Shown here in pieces: positions 9,566-18,833 of a stretch of DNA of 64,000 bases (within the stretch, counting starts at the first letter, position 1; each line of letters starts with the position of its first letter). Origin of the DNA: Mesorhizobium shangrilense (lineage in GTDB: Bacteria; Pseudomonadota; Alphaproteobacteria; Rhizobiales; Rhizobiaceae). The position numbers and the translations under genes are program-made. The stretch lies in assembly GCF_028826155.1 (NCBI RefSeq), contig NZ_JAQGPN010000001.1, forward strand, positions 4,713,501 to 4,777,500, given 5' to 3'. The notes below the pieces were generated by a model. It was not told where the DNA came from and did no database searches. It saw only the letters and a list, made by a program, of their open reading frames with translations.

Positions 9566-10552
9566 ATGCACACGGCTATTCCGGCCGCATACACAGACTG
9601 GGCTTCCAGGCAGGAGATCGAAAGCACCATCTCCAGAGGTGGCCTCCGGCTCCGCGCAAATCAGAACTTCGACGGCCTCAACTGTCATCTGGAGTCGCTG
9701 ACCGGAACCGTCGGAGGCGTGGTTCTGGACGGTCGCTACAGATATGACCAGGAACACGAGTTTTCGGGCGGGTCCTGGTTCAAGATACGCATCCAGCTGA
9801 GCGGAACCACCGATTTCGCGTTCGATCGCGCGGACCGCAAGCAGAGGATTTCGGACGCGCGCCTGTTCGTCATCAGCCATCGCAACAATGTCACCAAGAC
9901 CCAGCGCTTCAGCGCCGGCTCGCGGGAGAGGATCATCACCCTACGCTTCGACTGCGACGACCAGGGCATCCCGGGCCCAGACGTTGCAGCCGGACTTGGT
10001 GAACGGCAGGCGCTGGCAAAGTCTCTGACCGACCAGGAGACGCTGTGCGACCTGGCCCTGCCGCCGATGATCTCCCGTCAAGCCGAGATCCTGATGCGAG
10101 GCATGGACGCGCTGCCTGCAGAGACATCGCAGTCGCGCATGCTGACCTTGTCGGAAAACTGCCTGGACTATGTGACGAGACGGCTGCTTGGCAGGAAGAT
10201 CGGCAATCAGCTGACGACGCAACGGGCGTCGCGCATCGTCGCCCTGGCAATGGAGATCATCGAGGCCGACCTCTCCACCCCGCCCTGCCTTCAGACGCTG
10301 TGCCGGCGGGTCGGCGTAAATCGCAACATCCTGAACAACGCTTTCCGTCAGGTGACCGGCGAAACCGCATTTACGGTGCTGCGGAGCCGTAGGATGGAAC
10401 TCGCCCGCGAACTCCTGGTCTCTTCCAACCAGTCGATCAGCCACATCGCTCAACTCGTCGGCTACTCGCAGCTTGCGAACTTCTCGGCAGCTTACCGCGA
10501 CTCGTTCGGCGTCGCCCCCTCGCAGGAATTCGAACGCAAGAACCGCTGCTGA
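9566..10552 (+). CDS. AraC family transcriptional regulator (PchR-like)
   Basis: DNA-binding activator/repressor, 328 residues. The N-terminal sensing region (residues 1-220) has no clear family match. The C-terminal AraC domain has two helix-turn-helix units: LQTLCRRVGVNRNILNNAFRQVTG and ISHIAQLVGYSQLANFSAAYRDSFGVAPSQ, with RMELARELL between them, as in PchR-type regulators. The ATG at 9566 is the first possible start because an in-frame TGA lies at 9539-9541. No Shine-Dalgarno is visible. Being divergent from the catabolic operon, it is the obvious candidate for its substrate-responsive regulator. Confidence 0.9.
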   Translation: MHTAIPAAYTDWASRQEIESTISRGGLRLRANQNFDGLNCHLESLTGTVGGVVLDGRYRYDQEHEFSGGSWFKIRIQLSGTTDFAFDRADRKQRISDARLFVISHRNNVTKTQRFSAGSRERIITLRFDCDDQGIPGPDVAAGLGERQALAKSLTDQETLCDLALPPMISRQAEILMRGMDALPAETSQSRMLTLSENCLDYVTRRLLGRKIGNQLTTQRASRIVALAMEIIEADLSTPPCLQTLCRRVGVNRNILNNAFRQVTGETAFTVLRSRRMELARELLVSSNQSISHIAQLVGYSQLANFSAAYRDSFGVAPSQEFERKNRC

Positions 10553-10617
10553 CGCCAGCCGCGTGGGGCAAACGGGCGGCGGCAAGCGATCGCGCAGCTC
10601 GCGCTCACGCCTGCAGC

Positions 10618-10632
10618 CGCCAGGCGCTGGCG
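10618..10632. terminator. Hairpin between convergent AraC and maeB genes
   Basis: CGCCAG-GCG-CTGGCG forms a perfect 6-bp stem with a 3-nt loop in the 88-bp gap between the convergent AraC-type and maeB genes. It has no good T-run, so rho-independent termination is possible but weak. Confidence 0.35.
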
Positions 10633-10640
10633 CCGTCGCT

Positions 10641-12929
10641 TTACGCTCCCGCCGAAAACGCCGCCATCGCCGCCATGTTGACGATGTCGCTGTCCTTCGC
10701 GTTGAGCCCGACGATCTGCACCGGCTTGTTCAAGCCGACCAGGAGCGGGCCGATCACTGTGGAGCCGCCCAGTTCCTGAAGCATCTTGGTGGAGATCGAA
10801 GCCGAGTGGAAGGCCGGCATGACCAGCACGTTGGCCGGGCCGGACAGGCGGCAGAACGGATACTGCTGCTGCATCAGCCGATGGTTGAGCGCGACGTCCG
10901 CCGCCATCTCGCCGTCATACTCGAAGTCGACCCGCCGCTTGTCGAGGATCTTGACCGCCTCCTGCACCCGCTCGGAGCGTTCACCGGGCGGGTGGCCGAA
11001 GGTCGAGTAGGCGAGCATGGCGACGCGCGGCTCGTAGCCCATGCGCCGCGCGAAGCCGGCCACTTCCTCGGCAATGTCGGCGATCTCGATGGCGTTCGGC
11101 ATGTCGTGCACGGCGGTGTCGGCGACGATCACCGTCCGGCCGCGGCAGAGCGCAATAGAGACGCCGATGACCGAGTGGCCGGGGCGCGCGTCGATGACCC
11201 TGCGGATCTCGTCGAGCGCCGTCGAATAGTTGCGGGTGACGCCCGTGACCATGGCGTCGGCGTCGCCCAGCGCCAGCATGCAGGCGGCAAAATGGTTGCG
11301 GTCGTTGTTGATCAGCCGCTGGCAGTCGCGGAACAGATACCCCTTGCGCTGCATGCGCTCGTAGAGATGGTCGGTGTAGATCGCATTGCGGCGCGACAGG
11401 CGGGCGTTGATGATCTCGATACCGGGCCGATTGAGGTCGATGCCGGCGGCACGGGCATTGTCCCTCACCACCTCCTCGCGGCCGACGAGGATGGCGGCGC
11501 CGAGGCCCTGGTTCACATAGGACACTGCGGCGCGCATGACCTGCTCTTCCTCGCCTTCGGCGAAGACGGTGCGCTTGGGCTGGCGGCGGACGCGGTCATA
11601 GATGCGCTGCAGGGTCGAGGCGATCGGGTCGCGGCGGGCCGAGAGCTCCTGCGCGTATTTTGCGAGGTCGGGGATCGCACGCCGGGCGACGCCGGTGTCC
11701 ATCGCCGCCTTGGCGACGGCGACGGGAACGGCCGAAATCAGGCGCGGGTCGAACGGCACCGGGATGATGTAGTTCGGACCGAATTTTGGCCGGTTGCCCT
11801 GGTAGGCGGCGGCGACGTCGTCGGGAACGTCCTGGCGGGCGAGTTCGGCCAGCGCCTGCGCGGCGGCGACCTTCATCTCGTCATTGATGGTGGTGGCGCG
11901 CACGTCGAGTGCGCCGCGGAAGATGTAGGGGAAGCCGAGCACATTGTTGACCTGGTTCGGATAATCCGAACGGCCGGTCGCCATGATGGCGTCGGTGCGG
12001 ATCTCAGCGACCTCTTCCGGCGTGATTTCCGGGTCGGGATTGGCCATGGCGAAGATGATCGGGTTCTTGGCCATCGACTGGACCATTGTCGGCGTCAGCG
12101 CCCCCTTGGCCGACACGCCGAAGAAGACATCGGCGCCCTCGAGTGCTTCGGCGAGCGTGCGCAGATCCGTGTTGACGGCGTGGCCCGACTTCCACTGGTT
12201 CATGCCCTCGGTGCGGCCCTGATAGACCACGCCCTTGGTGTCACAGAGGATGACGTTCTCCGGCGCGAAACCCATCGCCTTGACCAGTTCGATGCAGGCG
12301 ATGCCGGCCGCGCCGGCGCCGTTGCAGACCAGCTTGGTCGTCTTCATGTCGCGGCCGGTGATCTCCAGCGCGTTGATGAGGCCGGCAGCGGAGATGATCG
12401 CCGTCCCATGCTGGTCGTCATGGAAGACCGGGATGTCCATCATCTCGCGCAGTCGCTGCTCGATGATGAAGCACTCGGGAGCCTTGATATCCTCGAGATT
12501 GATGCCGCCGAAGGAGGGGCCGAGGAAGCGTACGCAGTTGATGAATTCGTCGGCGTCCTCCGTATCGACTTCGAGGTCGATGGAATCGACGTCGGCAAAG
12601 CGCTTGAAGAGGACCGACTTGCCTTCCATCACAGGCTTGGACGCAAGCGCACCAAGATTGCCGAGGCCGAGAATGGCGGTGCCGTTGGAGATGACGGCGA
12701 CCATGTTTCCGCGCGTGGTGTAGTCGAACGCCTTGGCAGGGTCCTCGGCGATCGCCTTCACAGGCTCGGCGACGCCCGGGGAGTAGGCGAGAGACAGATC
12801 GCGCTGGGTCGCCATCGGCTTGGTCGGATTGATCTCCAGTTTGCCGGGACGGCCCTCGGCGTGGAAGTCGAGCGCTTCCTGCGAGCTGACAGACGGGCCG
12901 GAGCCTTCGCGTTTCTTACTGGATGACAT
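10641..12929 (-). CDS. maeB: NADP-dependent malic enzyme (MaeB type, with phosphotransacetylase-like domain)
   Basis: Oxidative decarboxylation of malate to pyruvate with NADP reduction, supplying pyruvate and NADPH during growth on C4-dicarboxylates. It is 762 residues, the normal size for the large bacterial form. The malic domain spans about residues 25-430. It shows [31 protein letters not shown], the acid-rich [13 protein letters not shown] and the nucleotide fold NGAGAAGIA. The C-terminal third (about 440-760) is a phosphotransacetylase-like domain ([22 protein letters not shown] onward) that is usually regulatory rather than catalytic. It is a single gene, divergent from mutS. Confidence 0.95.
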   Translation of the reverse strand: MSSSKKREGSGPSVSSQEALDFHAEGRPGKLEINPTKPMATQRDLSLAYSPGVAEPVKAIAEDPAKAFDYTTRGNMVAVISNGTAILGLGNLGALASKPVMEGKSVLFKRFADVDSIDLEVDTEDADEFINCVRFLGPSFGGINLEDIKAPECFIIEQRLREMMDIPVFHDDQHGTAIISAAGLINALEITGRDMKTTKLVCNGAGAAGIACIELVKAMGFAPENVILCDTKGVVYQGRTEGMNQWKSGHAVNTDLRTLAEALEGADVFFGVSAKGALTPTMVQSMAKNPIIFAMANPDPEITPEEVAEIRTDAIMATGRSDYPNQVNNVLGFPYIFRGALDVRATTINDEMKVAAAQALAELARQDVPDDVAAAYQGNRPKFGPNYIIPVPFDPRLISAVPVAVAKAAMDTGVARRAIPDLAKYAQELSARRDPIASTLQRIYDRVRRQPKRTVFAEGEEEQVMRAAVSYVNQGLGAAILVGREEVVRDNARAAGIDLNRPGIEIINARLSRRNAIYTDHLYERMQRKGYLFRDCQRLINNDRNHFAACMLALGDADAMVTGVTRNYSTALDEIRRVIDARPGHSVIGVSIALCRGRTVIVADTAVHDMPNAIEIADIAEEVAGFARRMGYEPRVAMLAYSTFGHPPGERSERVQEAVKILDKRRVDFEYDGEMAADVALNHRLMQQQYPFCRLSGPANVLVMPAFHSASISTKMLQELGGSTVIGPLLVGLNKPVQIVGLNAKDSDIVNMAAMAAFSAGA

Positions 12930-13106
12930 GTGGGTGCGTTTCCTCGGGCGCGATCTTTTGTGGAGCTTTTCGGATTAAGGCTACAATTCACCGGCGTAAA
13001 CCGGCAAGCAGCAAGAGAGTGTTTTGTGCGATCGGAAAGCCGCCGCCCGTACAAGTCTCCAACAACAGATGCACGCTCCGCCGATGACCGGTTGCCAGCC
13101 CTGATC

Positions 13107-13174
13107 CCCCGTGGAAGACGGGGACAAGATCAAGAGGTTGACGCCGATGTCTCCCTCTTCCGGTCGGCAGAGGG
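13107..13174. repeat. Intergenic palindromic element upstream of mutS
   Basis: The 284-bp maeB/mutS divergent gap (12930-13213) contains two inverted repeats in tandem. CCCCGT-GGAAG-ACGGGG is at 13107-13123 and CCCTCT-N10-AGAGGG at 13153-13174. The style resembles the short GC-rich palindromic intergenic repeats widespread in Rhizobiales genomes. That membership cannot be confirmed here. A similarly built element lies at 21663-21697. Promoters for maeB and mutS must also be in this gap but were not recognised. Confidence 0.4.
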
Positions 13175-13213
13175 TAAGGGTGGGGTCCTGCGCCAGAGTT
13201 CCGCGAATAGACA

Positions 13214-15922
13214 ATGAACGACGAAACCCGAATCCGGCCCGAGGGGGCAATCGCTGTTCCCGGCCCCACGCCGATGATGGAGCAGTTTCTCGAGATAAAG
13301 GCGGCGAACCCGGATTCGCTCCTTTTCTATCGCATGGGCGACTTCTACGAGCTGTTCTTCGAAGACGCGGAACACGCGAGCCGGGCGCTCGGCATCGTTC
13401 TCACCAAGCGCGGCAAACATGCCGGCCAGGACATCCCCATGTGCGGGGTGCCGGTGCATGCGGCCGACGACTATCTGCAGAAGCTGATCGCACTGGGCTT
13501 CAGGGTCGCCGTGTGCGAGCAGATCGAGGATCCTGCGGAGGCGAAGAAGCGCGGCTCAAAGTCTGTCGTGAAGCGTGACGTCATCCGACTGGTCACGCCT
13601 GGAACCATCACCGAGGACAAGCTGCTCGCCCCCTCGGAGTCGAATTTCCTGATGTCGATGGGGCGGGTGAAAGGCAGCGGGGATAGCGGGTACGCGATTG
13701 CCTGGATTGATATATCAACCGGAACTTTCCGCGTTTCAGAGACTTCGGCGGATCGGCTGCTCGCTGATATATTGCGCGTCGATCCGAAGGAACTCATTGT
13801 CCCGGAGCCGGTCTATCATGACGAGGAACTGAAGGCCGCTTTCGATGTGCTCGGGCGCGTGGCGACACCGCAGCCGCCGAGCCTGTTCGATTCCGCCACC
13901 GCCCCCACCCGCATCGCGCGCTTCTACGACGTCGCCACGCCGGACAGCTTCGGCTCGTTCAGCCGGGCGGAATTGTCGGCGATTTCCGGGGCGATCGCCT
14001 ATGTGGAAAAGACGCAGAAGGCGGAGCGCCCTCCCCTCGCCCATCCGGCGCGCGAGCAGGCGGGTTCTACGCTGTTCATCGATCCGGCGACCCGGGCCAA
14101 TCTGGAGCTGCTGAAGACACTGTCCGGCAGCCGCGCCGGATCGCTCTTCTCAGCGATCGACCGGACGGTGACGGGGGCTGGTGCGCGGCTGCTCGCCGAC
14201 CGGCTGATGGCGCCGCTCACGGACACCGCCGCAATCGTCGAGCGGTTGGACTCGGTCTCCTTCTTCCAGCTCGAAAGCCGCGCCTGCGAAGCCCCGCGCG
14301 AGGTGCTGAAGGGCGCCCCCGACATGATGCGGGCGCTGTCCAGGCTGGCGCTCAACCGCGGCGGTCCGCGCGACCTCGGCGCGCTGGCTGCCGGATTGCA
14401 GGCGGCGATGACGCTGGCGCAGCTGCTTCCCGCGGGCGGGCTGCCGCCCGAACTCGCCCGGGCGCAGGCGGACCTCAACGCGCTCCCTGCCCGTCTTCTC
14501 GAGCACCTTAACCAGGCGCTGGCTGACGAACTGCCGCTGCTGAAGCGCGACGGCGGCTTCGTGCGTACTGGCCACCACGCCGAGCTCGACGAGGTGCGCG
14601 CGCTGCGCGACGAATCGCGGCGCGTCATCGCGCAGATGGAGCGTGACCTGATCGAGGAGACGGGCATCCGTTCACTGAAGATCAGGCACAACAATGTGCT
14701 CGGCTACTACATCGAGGTGACCGCCAACCATCAGGCGATCATGAACGGCAGCGACGAGGCCAAGGCGCGCTTCATCCACCGGCAGACCATGGCCAACGCC
14801 ATGCGGTTCACCACGACGGAACTTGCCGGCATGGAGACCAAGATCGCCAACGCCGCAGATCGCGCATTGACGATCGAGCAGGAGATCTTCGACCGGATGG
14901 TGGCCGAGGTCATTGGCCATGCCGAGTCAATAAGGGCGGCTTCGGCGGCGCTGGCCGCGGTCGATGTCTCCGCTGCTCTGGCGCTGCTCGCCGCCCAGGA
15001 AAATTTCACGCGTCCGACCGTCGACGACAGCCTCGCCTTCAGGATCGACAACGGGCGGCATCCGGTCGTGGAGCAGGCGCTGAGACGCCAGGACGGCAGC
15101 CCCTTTGTCGCCAACGACTGCAACCTGTCGCCGGAGGTGAACGGACGCAACGGCGCCATCTGGCTTCTGACCGGCCCCAACATGGGCGGTAAGTCGACGT
15201 TCTTGCGCCAGAATGCGCTGATCGCCATCCTCGCGCAGACCGGTTCCTTCGTGCCCGCCGAACATGCGCATATCGGCGTCGTCGATCGCCTGTTCTCCCG
15301 GGTGGGAGCCTCCGACGACCTTGCCCGCGGGCGCTCGACCTTCATGGTCGAGATGGTGGAAACGGCGGCCATCCTCAACCAGGCAGGCGAACGCTCGCTC
15401 GTGATCCTGGACGAGATCGGACGCGGGACGGCCACCTTCGATGGACTGTCGATCGCCTGGGCGGCAGTGGAGTACCTGCACGAGAAGAACCGCTGCCGGG
15501 CAATCTTCGCCACGCACTTCCACGAGATGACTACGCTCGCCGGCAAGCTGCCGCGCCTCCACAATGTGACCATGCGGGTCAAGGAATGGGAAGGCGACGT
15601 GATCTTCCTGCATGAGGTGGCGATGGGCGCAGCCGACCGCTCCTACGGCGTGCAGGTGGCGCGGCTCGCCGGTCTGCCGGAAGCGGTCGTCGCGCGTGCG
15701 AGAGAGGTGCTCGGGCAGCTCGAAGCCGGCGAGACCTCTGGCAAGGCAAGCAGGCTGATCGATGATCTGCCGCTGTTCAGCGCCGCGATCCGCCGGGAGA
15801 CGCCGCAGCAGACAGCGAACGACGCGCTCACGCAGGCGTTGGCCGCCCTCAGCCCCGACGAGATGACGCCGCGCGAGGCGCTAGACGCGCTCTACAGGCT
15901 CAAGGGCGTGGCAGGGAAATAG
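13214..15922 (+). CDS. mutS: DNA mismatch repair protein MutS
   Basis: Mismatch recognition ATPase that recruits MutL in post-replicative repair. It is 902 residues, typical for alphaproteobacteria. The N-terminal mismatch-binding domain carries the Phe-X-Glu motif in [14 protein letters not shown]. The core lever/clamp follows. The ATPase domain has Walker [12 protein letters not shown], the segment [14 protein letters not shown], Walker [17 protein letters not shown] and FATHFHEMT. The HTH at the C-terminus ends ...LKGVAGK. The ATG at 13214 fits the family start. It is followed on the same strand by the signalling gene and glnD, an order common in rhizobia. Confidence 0.97.
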   Translation: MNDETRIRPEGAIAVPGPTPMMEQFLEIKAANPDSLLFYRMGDFYELFFEDAEHASRALGIVLTKRGKHAGQDIPMCGVPVHAADDYLQKLIALGFRVAVCEQIEDPAEAKKRGSKSVVKRDVIRLVTPGTITEDKLLAPSESNFLMSMGRVKGSGDSGYAIAWIDISTGTFRVSETSADRLLADILRVDPKELIVPEPVYHDEELKAAFDVLGRVATPQPPSLFDSATAPTRIARFYDVATPDSFGSFSRAELSAISGAIAYVEKTQKAERPPLAHPAREQAGSTLFIDPATRANLELLKTLSGSRAGSLFSAIDRTVTGAGARLLADRLMAPLTDTAAIVERLDSVSFFQLESRACEAPREVLKGAPDMMRALSRLALNRGGPRDLGALAAGLQAAMTLAQLLPAGGLPPELARAQADLNALPARLLEHLNQALADELPLLKRDGGFVRTGHHAELDEVRALRDESRRVIAQMERDLIEETGIRSLKIRHNNVLGYYIEVTANHQAIMNGSDEAKARFIHRQTMANAMRFTTTELAGMETKIANAADRALTIEQEIFDRMVAEVIGHAESIRAASAALAAVDVSAALALLAAQENFTRPTVDDSLAFRIDNGRHPVVEQALRRQDGSPFVANDCNLSPEVNGRNGAIWLLTGPNMGGKSTFLRQNALIAILAQTGSFVPAEHAHIGVVDRLFSRVGASDDLARGRSTFMVEMVETAAILNQAGERSLVILDEIGRGTATFDGLSIAWAAVEYLHEKNRCRAIFATHFHEMTTLAGKLPRLHNVTMRVKEWEGDVIFLHEVAMGAADRSYGVQVARLAGLPEAVVARAREVLGQLEAGETSGKASRLIDDLPLFSAAIRRETPQQTANDALTQALAALSPDEMTPREALDALYRLKGVAGK

Positions 15923-16015
15923 CGCCGCGGAACGGCAAGTCGGCGCTGCGTGGGCGCGGATCGCGGGCCCAGCCGCCGGCTCATTGCAATCCAACGTTAA
16001 GTAACGCTGGATAAG

Positions 16016-18745
16016 GTGCCGACACGAATCAGAGGCCCGCGCGTTTCAGTCATGGAAGTGCCCCGCCGCCACCGCCTGTTCAGGCAACTGGCGCATGCCG
16101 TCTTCCGCAAGACGCGCATACCGGCGATCGTGACTCTGATCGTCATTGTCGCTGCCGGCGTCTACGCTCACCGGCAGAACGCCGCTGTCTTCGACCGAGA
16201 CCTGCGCAGTGCCGTGCTCAGCAAGGTCAGCGTCGTGCGGGCCAAGCTGGAAGGCAACGTAAACGGCAACATCCAGCTTGTCCGCGGTCTCGTCGCAACG
16301 CTCGCCACCGAGCCGAACATGAGCCAGGCACGGTTCTCCGAACTTGTCTCGAACCTGCTCGCCGACCGATCGCAGTTGCGCCACATCGTCGCCGCGCCGG
16401 ATCTGGTCGTACGTCTCTTCTATCCCGTGGAAGGCAACGAGCGCGTCTATGGCCTCGATTACAACAGGATCGAAGAGCAGCGCGAAGCGGCGTACCGGGC
16501 CCGCGACACCGGCACGCTGGTGTTCGCCGGTCCGGTCGACCTGGTGCAAGGCGGACAGGGTTTCATTGGCCGCTTCCCTGTGTTCCTCACACGCAAGGAT
16601 GGCGGACGGGACTTCTGGGGCATCCTCTCCGCAGTCATCGACACGCAGGCGCTGTTTCGCGACAGCGGCCTGCTCGACCCGGACCTCCCGATCGACATCG
16701 CCATCGTAGGTCGCGATGCCCTCGGCACCCGGGGAGAACTCTTCTTCGGCAAATCCTCTGTTCTGCAAGGCAATCCGGTGACGGCCGATGTTGTTGTGCC
16801 ATCCGGCACATGGCGCATCGCTGCCGTGCCGAAAGGCGGCTGGCCCGCGGTCCCTCCCCGCACGTGGCAGCTGTGGCTGCTCATCGCGCTTGCCGGAGCG
16901 CTGATCATGGCGCCGATCGTGCTGTCCGCACGCCTGATCGAGGAGCGCACGAAGAACATCGGCGAACTCAGGCGCCGCGAGCGGCAGATGCGCCGCATGT
17001 CGCGCCGCCTCGAACTCGCCGTCGACAGCTCCCGCATCGGCGTCTGGGAACTCAACGCGGACGATGATAGCCTGCTGTGGGACGCTCGCATGAACGAGCT
17101 CTACGGCTATCCGACCGATGGCGGCGCGCGCACCTATGCAGACTGGCAGCGGCGCATCCATCCGGAGGACCTGGCGCGGGTTCTGGAGGCTTTCCCGCAC
17201 CCGCCGCTGCCCGACACCAACCTGCAGATCGAATACCGCCTGACGCTTCCGAACGGGGAGGTTCGGCACGTCCGCGAGTGCGCCAAGTCGTATCAGGATC
17301 CCGGCGAACCGCTGAAGCTGGTGGGGGTCAACTGGGACGTCACCGCGGACGTCACGTTGCGCGAGCACCTGAAGCGCGCCAACATGCTGTCCGAGGCGCG
17401 CAACGCCGACCTTGAGGCGGCCAAGGCGCGCATCGAGTTCAACGCCCTGCACGATTCGCTCACAGGGCTGCCGAACCGGCGGTTCCTGGACGAGGTGCTG
17501 GCGCGGCACGTAGAAAGCAAGGACGGCGAGCGGGCCGGACTGCTGCACATCGATCTCGACCGTTTCAAGCAGATCAACGATACGCTCGGCCACGCCGCCG
17601 GCGACGCGATGCTGGTACACGCCGCGGCAGTGCTCAAGGGCAGCCTGCAACCCGAAGACTTCGTTGCGCGGGTCGGCGGCGACGAGTTCGTCGTGATCTG
17701 TATGACCCCAGCCGGCACAGACCTGGCGGCGTGGACCCAGAAGCTCGCGGATCTGGCCGACGAGATCATCGCCAAGATGCACCAGCCGGTGACCTTCAAG
17801 GGACACGAATGCCGCTTCGGGGTGAGCATCGGCATCGCCACCGACACCGGGGAGGACGCGAACCCGGGCGACCTGCTGGTCCATGCAGACATCGCCCTCT
17901 ACCGGGCGAAGAGCCGCGGCCGCAACCGGCACCAGTTCTTCAACGATGCCCTGCAGGAGGAGATCATCACCACCAAGCGCATCGCAGACGAGATCCTATC
18001 CGGCCTGGAGCGCAACGAGTTCGTCGCCTACTACCAGCCCCAGTTCGACGCGACGACACATGACGTGATCGGTGTCGAGGCGCTCGTCCGCTGGCGGCAC
18101 CCGAGCAAGGGCTTGCTCGCCCCCCGCGCGTTCCTGAAAACGGCGGAGGAACTCAATGTGGTGGCCACCCTGGACCGCATGATCCTCGAGCAGACACTGG
18201 CGCAGCTCGCACAATGGGATGAGATGGGCCTCAGCGTCCCCAAGGCGTCGGTCAACGTCTCCGCCCGCAGGCTGCACGACGAGGAACTGATCAGCAGCCT
18301 GCGCGAGCTCGAGCTCGAGCCCGGCCGGATATCCTTCGAACTGGTGGAGTCAATCTTCCTGGACGAGAACGACGAGCTGATCACCTGGAACGTCGAGCAG
18401 ATCAAGGGCCTCGGAATCGACGTCGAGATTGACGACTTCGGCACCGGACATGCTTCGATCGTCAGTCTCCTGAAGCTGTTGCCCAGCCGGCTCAAGATCG
18501 ACCGGCAGCTGATCATGCCGGTGTTGCGCTCGCCGGCGCAGCGCAAGCTGGTGCGCTCGATCGTCGAAATCGGGAAGTCGCTCGGCATCGAGGTTCTGGC
18601 GGAGGGCGTGGAGACGCTTCACCATGCGCGAGTGCTCAAGGATCTGGGGTGTACCGGACTCCAAGGCTACGTCTTCGCGCGGCCGATGAGTTCCGACGAG
18701 CTGACGGACTTCCTGAAATCGCGCGTCCTGGCCAGGGCTTCCTAG
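16016..18745 (+). CDS. CHASE-PAS-GGDEF-EAL membrane signalling protein (cyclic di-GMP turnover)
   Basis: Membrane sensor for making and/or degrading cyclic di-GMP, 909 residues. Order: a membrane helix (about residues 32-50), a periplasmic CHASE-like sensor (about 60-280), a second helix (TWQLWLLIALAGALIMAPIVL), a PAS3-type domain (about 330-450), GGDEF with the intact motif RVGGDEFVVI, then EAL. EAL catalytic landmarks are present: EALVRWRHP, NVSARRL, FELVES, DDFGTGHAS, KIDRQLI and LAEGVET. The allosteric I-site (RxxD before GGDEF) reads QPED, so product inhibition is probably lost. The start is a GTG at 16016, after an imperfect hairpin at 15991-16010. An ATG at 16052 is possible. Confidence 0.9.
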   Translation: MPTRIRGPRVSVMEVPRRHRLFRQLAHAVFRKTRIPAIVTLIVIVAAGVYAHRQNAAVFDRDLRSAVLSKVSVVRAKLEGNVNGNIQLVRGLVATLATEPNMSQARFSELVSNLLADRSQLRHIVAAPDLVVRLFYPVEGNERVYGLDYNRIEEQREAAYRARDTGTLVFAGPVDLVQGGQGFIGRFPVFLTRKDGGRDFWGILSAVIDTQALFRDSGLLDPDLPIDIAIVGRDALGTRGELFFGKSSVLQGNPVTADVVVPSGTWRIAAVPKGGWPAVPPRTWQLWLLIALAGALIMAPIVLSARLIEERTKNIGELRRRERQMRRMSRRLELAVDSSRIGVWELNADDDSLLWDARMNELYGYPTDGGARTYADWQRRIHPEDLARVLEAFPHPPLPDTNLQIEYRLTLPNGEVRHVRECAKSYQDPGEPLKLVGVNWDVTADVTLREHLKRANMLSEARNADLEAAKARIEFNALHDSLTGLPNRRFLDEVLARHVESKDGERAGLLHIDLDRFKQINDTLGHAAGDAMLVHAAAVLKGSLQPEDFVARVGGDEFVVICMTPAGTDLAAWTQKLADLADEIIAKMHQPVTFKGHECRFGVSIGIATDTGEDANPGDLLVHADIALYRAKSRGRNRHQFFNDALQEEIITTKRIADEILSGLERNEFVAYYQPQFDATTHDVIGVEALVRWRHPSKGLLAPRAFLKTAEELNVVATLDRMILEQTLAQLAQWDEMGLSVPKASVNVSARRLHDEELISSLRELELEPGRISFELVESIFLDENDELITWNVEQIKGLGIDVEIDDFGTGHASIVSLLKLLPSRLKIDRQLIMPVLRSPAQRKLVRSIVEIGKSLGIEVLAEGVETLHHARVLKDLGCTGLQGYVFARPMSSDELTDFLKSRVLARAS

Positions 18746-18763
18746 GCGCTGCGCCCCGCAGTA

Positions 18764-18777
18764 TTCAGCGCGCTGAA
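18764..18777. promoter_or_regulatory. Palindrome TTCAGCGCGCTGAA upstream of glnD
   Basis: A perfect 14-bp palindrome between the GGDEF/EAL stop and the glnD start. A TATAGA hexamer, a possible -10 for glnD, follows 8 bp later. The location suggests an operator overlapping the -35 region of a glnD promoter, but no matching regulator is known to me. A role as a weak terminator for the upstream gene is also possible, though no T-run follows. Confidence 0.35.
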
Positions 18778-18833
18778 ATCAGGCTATAGAGCCCCGCCCC
18801 AACCTCGGCCGGAAGCTGCACCAGCACTGTTAC

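Noticed and set aside
10473..12926. Plus-strand open frame of 817 codons opposite maeB
   Set aside because: Antisense shadow of malic enzyme. Same composition artefact, no family similarity.
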